The notes under the pieces were generated by a model that saw only the letters and a program-made list of their open reading frames with translations, did not search any database and had not been told where the DNA came from. DNA of 6,445 nt, from the NCBI GenBank assembly GCA_001797935.1, contig MGQT01000077.1:4411-10855 (forward strand), given 5' to 3'. Positions 1-5,767 of this stretch are shown in pieces. Made by a program: the position numbers and the translations under genes. Numbering within the stretch: the stretch's first letter is position 1; the number at the start of each line of letters is the position of its first letter. The DNA is from Deltaproteobacteria bacterium RBG_16_54_18 (GTDB lineage: Bacteria > Desulfobacterota > B13-G15 > RBG-16-54-18).

Positions 1-1
1 T

Positions 2-595
2 GTCTATGACAAAAATAACACGTATAGCCTGGAGAACTTCCGTAAATATTGTGGCCCTGATTATTACTGGTTCTCTCGGGGGAATAGCGCCTTTGTTGTA
101 TTGAACGATGCGCAATCGACCATATCAGATGAACAGTTTCGCTGGCTGGAAACGACCCTGCTGAACATGAGAGGGAGATTCAGCCATGTATTCGTCTTCA
201 CGCATGTTCCCCCCCTTGATCCTCGTCCAGGCAAGAGCTACTGCCTTCCGGAACCGATTGGCAAGAGATTTATGCAATTAATGGAAAAGTTTAAAGTCGA
301 TTATGTCATCAGCGGCCATATCCATTGCTATTTCAAGAAGGTCATCAATGGGGTAACCTACATCACTCTCCCCCCGGCAGGAGGAACACCGCGGTGTTCC
401 CCTTTCTCTTATGGCTATGTAAGCATTGCCGTGCAAGGACAAAAGATTACAGACTCCATGATACAGGTGAAAAATAATTGGTGGCTTCAGTTAAAAGGCG
501 ATATACGATATGAACTTCGTGTCAGGAGTCCTTTTCTCCTTCCTTTATTCACCGTGGGTTTAGGTCAATCATACGTGTACGACCTCAGCCGCTGA
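2..595 (+). CDS. Calcineurin-like metallophosphoesterase, C-terminal part (5' end outside window)
   Basis: This frame is open from the first full codon of the window to the TGA at 593-595, giving 197 visible residues. A TTG at position 101 could be mistaken for a start, but the in-frame residues before it read as normal protein, so the gene begins upstream of the window. Visible motifs are those of the C-terminal half of calcineurin-like phosphoesterases: an LNDAQ strand followed by an EQFRWLETTL helix (about residues 34-53), the metal-ligand histidine in FVFTHVPP (His68), and the GHIH motif (105-108). The N-terminal DxH, GD and GNHD metal-binding motifs must lie outside the window. The family hydrolyses phosphomonoesters or phosphodiesters with two metal ions; the substrate here is unknown. 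The last 25 or so residues are hydrophobic and aromatic (PFLLPLFTVGLG), possibly a membrane-contacting end. A promoter lies between this gene and the glycosyltransferases, so a shared function is not assured. The family call is firm and the substrate is open. Confidence 0.88.
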   Translation, partial: VYDKNNTYSLENFRKYCGPDYYWFSRGNSAFVVLNDAQSTISDEQFRWLETTLLNMRGRFSHVFVFTHVPPLDPRPGKSYCLPEPIGKRFMQLMEKFKVDYVISGHIHCYFKKVINGVTYITLPPAGGTPRCSPFSYGYVSIAVQGQKITDSMIQVKNNWWLQLKGDIRYELRVRSPFLLPLFTVGLGQSYVYDLSR

Positions 596-609
596 TCCCT
601 TTTTCGGAA

Positions 610-638
610 TTGAAAAAAAGACAGAAACGACATATAAT
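610..638 (+). promoter_or_regulatory. Candidate sigma70-type promoter upstream of the GT2/GT-C pair
   Basis: A TTGAAA hexamer at 610-615 (five of six matches to the consensus -35 TTGACA) is followed after exactly 17 nt by a perfect -10 TATAAT at 633-638. It lies in the 89-bp gap between the phosphoesterase stop and the GT2 start. Transcription would begin near 645, leaving a leader of about 40 nt. Both boxes and the spacing are directly visible; activity is inferred. It would let the two glycosyltransferases be expressed independently of the upstream gene. Confidence 0.68.
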
Positions 639-684
639 GAGCGGTCTTTAAAAAACTTAGTTTCACACAGATAAGGTATAGCTT

Positions 685-1404
685 ATGTTGCGTCGAGAGA
701 TCTCTATAGTAATTCCAGTCTATAACGAACAGGAAAACATCCAACCCCTGATTGCAGAATTGCAAGAAGTATTACAAGGAATTCCAGATGCAGCCGAGAT
801 CGTTTTTGTCGATGACGGGAGTAATGATCGGAGCTTCGCGCTCTTGCGGGAAGCATCCACACGAGACCCTCGTATCCGGCTGATTCGATTCAGAAAAAAC
901 GCAGGACAAACAGCGGCCTTCGATGCCGGTTTTAATGCCGCACGGGGTACCATCGTTGTAACAATGGACGCTGATCTTCAGAATGACCCTCATGATATAC
1001 CGCTCCTTTTGAAAAAAATTGGAAAGTTCGATGTGGTGTGCGGATGGCGGTATAAAAGGAATGATCCATGGATCAGGATCGTCTCCTCAAAAATAGCCAA
1101 CTTTGTAAGGAATAAGATGAGCCAGGAGGAAATCATTGATACAGGCTGCTCTCTCAAGGCCTTTCGGAGAGAATGCGTGGAAAGCATGAAACTATTCAAG
1201 GGTATGCACCGGTTTTTTCCTACCCTGGCGAAGATGGAGGGCTTCACCGTAACACAAGTCAAGGTAAATCACCGCCCCCGCAGATTTGGAACGACCAAGT
1301 ACACTATCACCAATCGAATCGTGCGGACATTCATTGATCTCTTGGTCGTCCGCTGGATGAAAAAACGCCATCTCAACTATGAGATAGTGGAGACCACCAG
1401 GTAA
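685..1404 (+). CDS. GT2 family glycosyltransferase, polyprenyl-phosphate sugar synthase type (DPM1/ArnC/GtrB-like)
   Basis: This 239-residue protein has the full catalytic core of a family 2 glycosyltransferase. It starts with the strand ISIVIPVYNEQENI (6-19), which opens the GT-A nucleotide-sugar fold. It continues with FVDDGSNDRS (41-50), the DADLQNDP motif (95-102) whose aspartates bind metal and nucleotide sugar, DTGCSLKAFRR (152-162), and the basic HRPRRFGTTKY stretch (196-206) typical of dolichyl-phosphate mannose synthase-like enzymes. Such enzymes transfer a sugar from a nucleotide donor to a polyprenyl phosphate, undecaprenyl phosphate in bacteria, at the cytoplasmic membrane face. 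ArnC and GtrB carry two C-terminal membrane helices. This protein lacks them and ends with one amphipathic segment (RTFIDLLVVRWMKKR, about 214-228), so it is probably monotopic. The ATG at 685 is preceded by an AAGG at 673-676, 8 nt upstream. The gene is followed after 3 nt by a GT-C transferase, its expected downstream partner. The sugar is not predictable. Confidence 0.93.
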   Translation: MLRREISIVIPVYNEQENIQPLIAELQEVLQGIPDAAEIVFVDDGSNDRSFALLREASTRDPRIRLIRFRKNAGQTAAFDAGFNAARGTIVVTMDADLQNDPHDIPLLLKKIGKFDVVCGWRYKRNDPWIRIVSSKIANFVRNKMSQEEIIDTGCSLKAFRRECVESMKLFKGMHRFFPTLAKMEGFTVTQVKVNHRPRRFGTTKYTITNRIVRTFIDLLVVRWMKKRHLNYEIVETTR

Positions 1405-1407
1405 GAT

Positions 1408-2994
1408 ATGGCTGATCGTCGGCGGTGGTGGGATAAAGTTTTTTTCCGTTCCGAGGACGGATATGAGATGCTCTTTTGGTGCGTCGCAGGAGGTCTCTTC
1501 CTCTTTCATCTGCTTTATATATGGCTGACACCATTCGATCTCTCCCCTGACGAGGCCTACTACTGGGATTGGTCCCGCCACCTGGCGATGGGGTATTACA
1601 GTAAGCCACCCATGGTTGCGTGGCTCATCGCCTTATTCACCAAGCTCGGCGGAACCCATTCTTTTTTTGTCCGTGTCGGTGCAGCCCTGTTTTCGCTTGG
1701 AAGTACGGTAGTCCTTTTTTATCTCGGCAGGATCATGTTTAACGCGCGGACCGGATTATGGGCCGTTCTGATCGCCAATGCTACCCCTGGATTTGCCGTC
1801 GGCTCAGTCATCATGACCATTGATCCACCGTTAATTTTTTTCTGGGGGTTCACCATTCTGCTCTTGCAGCGCGCCGTTTCAAACAAGGGGAACGGTTATT
1901 GGTATATGGCGGGAATCAGCTTAGGGTTCGGGCTGCTTTGCAAGTACACGATGGTCGCCGTGGTCCCTTCGTTCTTGTGCTATCTCGTCTTCGCTCCCGG
2001 GAAGAAGAGGTGGTTACGACGCAGAGAGCCATACCTTTTTATCCTCATCGGGCTGCTCATGTTAGCCCCTACCCTTTACTGGAATTACAGTAATCAGTGG
2101 ACTTCGGTCGCACAACCGGCCGGCCTGGTCGATAACCGCAATCTCAGTAGCTTTACAACGTTTCTCTGGTTTTTCGGGCCGCAGGCCGGCATCCTCTCTC
2201 CTCTTATTTTTCTCTTAGTGCTTTATGGGCTGTGGCAGGGGGGTATAAGGGCAATAGCCAACCGAGATGATCGCTACAGCTTTCTCTTCTGGCACGCCAT
2301 GCCTCTATTCGCCTTTTTTCTCATATTAAGTCTTTTTTCGGTCTGTTATGTGAATTGGGCGGCCCCCGCCTATTTCACCGCCTTTATCCTGGCGGTAGCA
2401 GCGGTAGGGGAAAACAAGCGTTGGCGGATAAGAGTGAAGAAACGGATTTTATTTTGGGCGCTGTTAATAGGAATAATCACCTCTTCGTTGCTCTTTGCCA
2501 TGGATAGGGCTCGGAAGGTAGCGGTGGCGTCAATCGATCTTTGGGCTAACATATCCGGGACGCAAATTTCGGGAGTGAAGGTAATTCCGGCGGAAAAATT
2601 TTTTTCCAATCGCTTGTTGGGATGGCGGGAGTTAGGGGCTGAGGTAACAAAGCTTCTCGATGCCGTGGGGCGAGAACATACCTTTCTTATCAGCTATAAA
2701 AGAGATTACGTCAGCGAGCTTGCATTTTATGTTCAAGGGAATCCATCGGTTTACCTCTTAAACCTCTCCGGCCGGATTGAAAGCCAGTATGACCTGTGGG
2801 AGGGGTTTGAGGATAAAGTCGGCTTTAACGCGCTCTATGTCACGAAGCTTGATCGCGACCCTCCGGAAAGTTTTGCCAGGGCTTTTGATTCCGTAACTGC
2901 AATAAAGACCATAAAGATCTATGTCGGGAAAGAAGTTATAAATGGTTTTTCTATATTCTACTGCCGCGGATTTCACGGACTTAAAGGAACATAA
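1408..2994 (+). CDS. ArnT/PMT-like GT-C glycosyltransferase (lipid-linked sugar donor), integral membrane
   Basis: This 528-residue protein has about ten or eleven hydrophobic helices between residues 20 and 364 and a soluble C-terminal domain (about 365-528) that should be periplasmic. The first extramembrane loop carries LSPDEAYYWDWSRHLAMGYY (45-64). Its Asp48-Glu49 pair matches the acidic catalytic/metal-binding motif of the PMT/ArnT superfamily (GT39/GT83), and SKPPMVAWL (65-73) follows as in many bacterial members. NWAAPAYFT (316-324) and GWRELG (405-410) also recur in ArnT-like proteins. These enzymes take a sugar from undecaprenyl phosphate and transfer it to an envelope acceptor such as lipid A, glycan or protein. 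ATG 1408 is 3 nt after the GT2 stop, with AGG at 1399-1401 inside the end of the GT2 gene, so the two are very likely co-transcribed and act in sequence. True ArnT adds aminoarabinose, but no other arn gene is visible here, so arnT is not assigned. An O-mannosyl- or galactosyltransferase-like role is equally possible. Confidence 0.9.
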   Translation: MADRRRWWDKVFFRSEDGYEMLFWCVAGGLFLFHLLYIWLTPFDLSPDEAYYWDWSRHLAMGYYSKPPMVAWLIALFTKLGGTHSFFVRVGAALFSLGSTVVLFYLGRIMFNARTGLWAVLIANATPGFAVGSVIMTIDPPLIFFWGFTILLLQRAVSNKGNGYWYMAGISLGFGLLCKYTMVAVVPSFLCYLVFAPGKKRWLRRREPYLFILIGLLMLAPTLYWNYSNQWTSVAQPAGLVDNRNLSSFTTFLWFFGPQAGILSPLIFLLVLYGLWQGGIRAIANRDDRYSFLFWHAMPLFAFFLILSLFSVCYVNWAAPAYFTAFILAVAAVGENKRWRIRVKKRILFWALLIGIITSSLLFAMDRARKVAVASIDLWANISGTQISGVKVIPAEKFFSNRLLGWRELGAEVTKLLDAVGREHTFLISYKRDYVSELAFYVQGNPSVYLLNLSGRIESQYDLWEGFEDKVGFNALYVTKLDRDPPESFARAFDSVTAIKTIKIYVGKEVINGFSIFYCRGFHGLKGT

Positions 2995-3029
2995 CTCGAC
3001 GCGGTGAGCACCAATGACAATTCACAGGG

Positions 3030-3470
3030 CTATTTTCCTACAAGCCCGGTACCTCCAAAACCAAGACGAACCAAAATCTCCTGTTCCTTGCTCTCCATTC
3101 GTGTTGCTTCTTCAGGAACGCCTTCATGGTCATAGCCCAGGAGGTGGAGGATCCCGTGAACGAGGAGTATCCCTAGATCTTCCTCGAGGGTGATCCCTGA
3201 TTCATTGGCTTCCCGCTGGGCTGTCTCCGTCGATATGACAACATCCCCTAAGAGGGGGCCGTCACCCATGGGGAAAGCAAGGACGTTGGTGGGGTAATCG
3301 CGGGAAAGGTGGTCGCGATTGAGGTGCTGTATATCGTCATCATCGAGCAGCACGATGCTTAATTCGCCATCATGACACCCCAAGTCGCTTAATATCCTTT
3401 CGGCCATCTGTTTTGCCTTTTTGGGGCTTGCCCGTCGGTTCTTTTGACGATTTTGTACCACTACTTCCAT
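3030..3470 (-). CDS. ybeY: Endoribonuclease YbeY, rRNA maturation factor
   Basis: This is a 146-residue YbeY (UPF0054) protein of normal family length. The signature HGILHLLGYDH (105-115) supplies the three zinc-binding histidines His105, His109 and His115. Upstream are the conserved NRDHLSRDYPTNVLAF stretch (51-66), with its arginine Arg57, and LGDVVIS (74-80). YbeY is a zinc-dependent single-strand endoribonuclease involved in 16S rRNA 3'-end processing and 70S ribosome quality control. The ATG at 3470 is chosen although it lies 101 nt inside the upstream pgpH gene. The first residues (VVVQNRQK) form the family's first beta strand, and NRQ is common there in related bacteria. Starting at the later Met22 would remove that strand and the following helix. 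The gene is last in the phoH-pgpH-ybeY block and ends 35 bp from the convergent glycosyltransferase gene. Identification is secure. Confidence 0.96.
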   Translation of the reverse strand: MEVVVQNRQKNRRASPKKAKQMAERILSDLGCHDGELSIVLLDDDDIQHLNRDHLSRDYPTNVLAFPMGDGPLLGDVVISTETAQREANESGITLEEDLGILLVHGILHLLGYDHEGVPEEATRMESKEQEILVRLGFGGTGLVGK

Positions 3471-5742
3471 TCGCCTTTCGCTCTCCTTCCAATTGAGGCT
3501 CTGGATACTCTATACGCTGGTGATGGATTGCATTAAGGACTAGAGTAAAGTTTTTTGCAATGGCATTGAGATCTTTTAAGGTCAACTCGCATTCATCGAG
3601 TTGTCCATCGATGAATATATCGTTAATGATCTTCTGCACCAGCCCTTGAATGCGGGCTGGAGTAGGATCGTCGAGGCTTCGTGAAGCAGCCTCCACGGCA
3701 TCGCTGAGCATAACAAGTCCTGCCTCTTTGGTCTGCGGTTTTGGACCAAGATACCTGAAATCTCTCTCGTCTACCTCCTGCCCCCCCGGCTTCTCGTGCT
3801 CCTTAGCCTTTTGATAGAAAAAGTTGATGAGCCGCGTACCATGGTGTTGTTTAACAATATCGATGATTTTGTTTCCCAGTCTGTGCCCTTTCGCGATTTC
3901 TATCCCCTCTTTGACATGAGAAACAAGGATTAAACTACTCATGCTCGGCGTAAGCTTGTCATGCCGATTATTCCGGGTCATCTGGTTTTCGACAAAATAC
4001 TGCGGCTTGGTGACCTTGCCGATGTCATGGTAGTACGCACTCACCCTCGCGAGCAATGGATTGACCATGATGACCTTTGCCCCGGCCTCTGCCAAATTTC
4101 CGACGATAATACTATGGTGATAGGTACCAGGCGCCCTCATGAGCAGTTCCTTCAATATCGGCTGATCCAGATTCGCCAGTTCGAGGAGTTTGATGTCCGT
4201 CGTGTAACCGAATATCGATTCCACGACCTGGGTTATACCCACCACGATGATGCCTGCGGCGATCCCTCCTACAAATCCCATGAAGAGACCATATACGACA
4301 TCCGCCTCGAAGAACCGCGCCGTACTCATTCCCTGAAAGAAGATGAGCAGGAGATTGGTTAACCCGACCAGAAGACCGCCCTTTAACAGTCGCGATCGCT
4401 GCTCACACCGGGCAACGCTATGCGCACCCACGATGCTGCCGATAAGATAAAAAAAAGGAAGAAAAATTCCCTCGCCCACCATGAGGCCTGTCAAGAGACT
4501 TATAAAGATAGAATAGATCAAGGCTACTTCGGAATTAAGCACTATTCTGATAACCATAGCCCCTGCAGCTACCGGGATGAGATAATAGTAGGCGCTCAGG
4601 GGAACCCCCGGCAAAGAACCAGCTATGCCTTCGGCTAAGACCATGGCAATTCTGGTCATGCCGAGCGAAAAAATCATCGCGAGAATAAAGAAGAGCAGGT
4701 CTTTGTTTGTAGGAGATACCTTTTTGATGTTTTTTGTCGAAAAGAGGTAAAAAGCGACAACGAAGAAACCTGTTAACAGGATAAAACCCAGGAGCATGAC
4801 CAGTGTTCCACCCTTGCGGCGCTCTTTGCGCAGGGCGTCGAGCTTGAGAATATCTTCCTCATCCACCCGCTGTCCCTTTCGTACCAGTATCTCCCCCTTT
4901 TCAATGGGAAACACGACCGGTTTTACGAGTAGACGTTCTGCTTCCCTCCTGCGGTTGGTCTCCTGCCGGTTAAAGACGAGATTGGGAGAAAGTAGATTAT
5001 TGACGATCGTTGCCATCACTCCCCTGACAGCCGGAGGAATATCGTGCGCCTGAGGCGCTTCAAAAGCCTTTGCAATCGCTACCTTAGCCTCTTGATAACC
5101 GAGCAGAGAACTAAGATCTTTTCTGGTCACCGCCTCGCCTGTTTGACTATTTCTCACGATAGCCCCTTCTTCTTGTGAAAGGAGGGACTTGTCACTCACA
5201 ATACCCTGGTTTAGAAACGGGGTGATGAGATCAACGACTCGCTTGATGATCTTTTCATTGAAGCGATAATCCTTCAATATCCTGAAAGCGCTTTGGCTGA
5301 TCGTAAACCCAAGGATGTGCTCAACTTCTTTTTTCTGTTGCTCCTCTGTTTCACGTTTTCTCATTACCGCAAAAGTATCATCAATAAGTTCTTCAATCTC
5401 ATCGAGCACGGAGGGCATATAGTCATAGACGGGGAGGACCTTGCGCGCCGCCTCCTCCATTTTTTTCTCGGTTGTCTTTTTATCTCTCACGAGCAGATTG
5501 CGATCTGCTCGCACATCTCTCTGTACCACATCTCCCAACTGATAGTTGGGGGGCACCTCTTCAAACGTCTGCGAAAGAAGAACGGCCACGGCCACAGAAA
5601 CAACAAGCAGCAGTAACCATCGCTGTGCCGGGGAATTTTTGAAGATGCGCCAGAAGGGCCGCATTTGTATCTTTCCCCACAGAAGCACAAGGGAAATCAT
5701 TCGTCGCTTTCTCCGCGCACGATCAGTTGCAGTCTCTTCCAT
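3370..5742 (-). CDS. pgpH: 7TMR-HDED membrane phosphohydrolase, PgpH-type probable cyclic-di-AMP phosphodiesterase
   Basis: This 790-residue protein has the full PgpH architecture. It has a short basic N-terminus, one membrane helix (about 41-57), an extracytoplasmic 7TMR-HDED domain (about 60-305), a seven-helix membrane region (about 312-510) and a cytoplasmic HD domain (about 535-745). Probable metal ligands are His543 (in YHHS), His572-Asp573 (YHDIGK), His609, His633-His634 (KQHHG) and Asp681 (LSD), so the site looks intact. Characterised PgpH of Listeria hydrolyses cyclic-di-AMP to pApA; activity here is inferred from architecture. The HDED domain may sense an envelope signal. After HQRIEYPEP the protein ends in about 40 hydrophilic, Lys/Gly/Ser-rich residues whose last 33 are encoded in the overlap with ybeY. 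The start at 5742 follows a GGAG (minus strand, 5753-5756) by 10 nt; Met15 or Met27 are possible later starts. The gap to phoH is 25 nt, which indicates an operon. Confidence 0.94.
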   Translation of the reverse strand: MEETATDRARRKRRMISLVLLWGKIQMRPFWRIFKNSPAQRWLLLLVVSVAVAVLLSQTFEEVPPNYQLGDVVQRDVRADRNLLVRDKKTTEKKMEEAARKVLPVYDYMPSVLDEIEELIDDTFAVMRKRETEEQQKKEVEHILGFTISQSAFRILKDYRFNEKIIKRVVDLITPFLNQGIVSDKSLLSQEEGAIVRNSQTGEAVTRKDLSSLLGYQEAKVAIAKAFEAPQAHDIPPAVRGVMATIVNNLLSPNLVFNRQETNRRREAERLLVKPVVFPIEKGEILVRKGQRVDEEDILKLDALRKERRKGGTLVMLLGFILLTGFFVVAFYLFSTKNIKKVSPTNKDLLFFILAMIFSLGMTRIAMVLAEGIAGSLPGVPLSAYYYLIPVAAGAMVIRIVLNSEVALIYSIFISLLTGLMVGEGIFLPFFYLIGSIVGAHSVARCEQRSRLLKGGLLVGLTNLLLIFFQGMSTARFFEADVVYGLFMGFVGGIAAGIIVVGITQVVESIFGYTTDIKLLELANLDQPILKELLMRAPGTYHHSIIVGNLAEAGAKVIMVNPLLARVSAYYHDIGKVTKPQYFVENQMTRNNRHDKLTPSMSSLILVSHVKEGIEIAKGHRLGNKIIDIVKQHHGTRLINFFYQKAKEHEKPGGQEVDERDFRYLGPKPQTKEAGLVMLSDAVEAASRSLDDPTPARIQGLVQKIINDIFIDGQLDECELTLKDLNAIAKNFTLVLNAIHHQRIEYPEPQLEGERKANGSSGTKSSKEPTGKPQKGKTDGRKDIKRLGVS
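3481..3488 (-). promoter_or_regulatory. Shine-Dalgarno site of ybeY, inside pgpH
   Basis: Read on the minus strand this is AAGGAGAG, ending 10 nt before the ybeY ATG. A second purine patch (AAAGG, 3474-3478) lies only 3 nt from the start and is less likely to be used. The site sits wholly within the pgpH coding sequence and supports the long-overlap start for ybeY over the internal Met22. Confidence 0.6.
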
Positions 5743-5752
5743 GGCCTAATCG

Positions 5753-5756
5753 CTCC
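5753..5756 (-). promoter_or_regulatory. Shine-Dalgarno site of pgpH
   Basis: On the minus strand GGAG lies 10 nt before the ATG at 5742, within the 25-nt gap after the phoH stop. It supports the upstream start over Met15 and Met27, which have not been excluded. Confidence 0.5.
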
Positions 5757-5767
5757 ATTGTTTGTCT

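Noticed and set aside
101..595. TTG at 101 as the start of the phosphoesterase
   Set aside because: The same frame is open to the window edge with protein-like sequence, and the N-terminal metal-binding motifs would be missing; the gene is simply cut by the window.
585..604. Possible terminator after the phosphoesterase (TCAG-CCG-CTGA followed by TTTTT)
   Set aside because: The stem is only four base pairs and is separated from the T run by four bases; too weak to call.
565..765. Minus-strand 66-codon frame spanning the intergenic gap before the GT2 gene
   Set aside because: It overlaps both flanking genes, has no motif, and the gap is better explained by the plus-strand promoter.
1192..1609. 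Minus-strand open frames of 129 and 78 codons across the GT2/GT-C junction
   Set aside because: They lie opposite two clear genes, have no recognisable motif and look like antisense shadows.
2592..2607. GGAAAAATTTTTTTCC near-palindrome inside the GT-C gene
   Set aside because: It encodes the in-frame residues EKFFS and is an A/T-run coincidence without repeat partners in the window.
3027..3047. GGGCT/AGCCC inverted repeat at the end of ybeY
   Set aside because: A five-base stem with an 11-nt loop and no following T-tract in either direction; part of it is coding sequence.
3961..4362. Plus-strand open frame of 133 codons opposite pgpH
   Set aside because: It lies antisense to the conserved HD and membrane regions of pgpH and has an uneven, His/Arg-rich composition with no recognisable domain.
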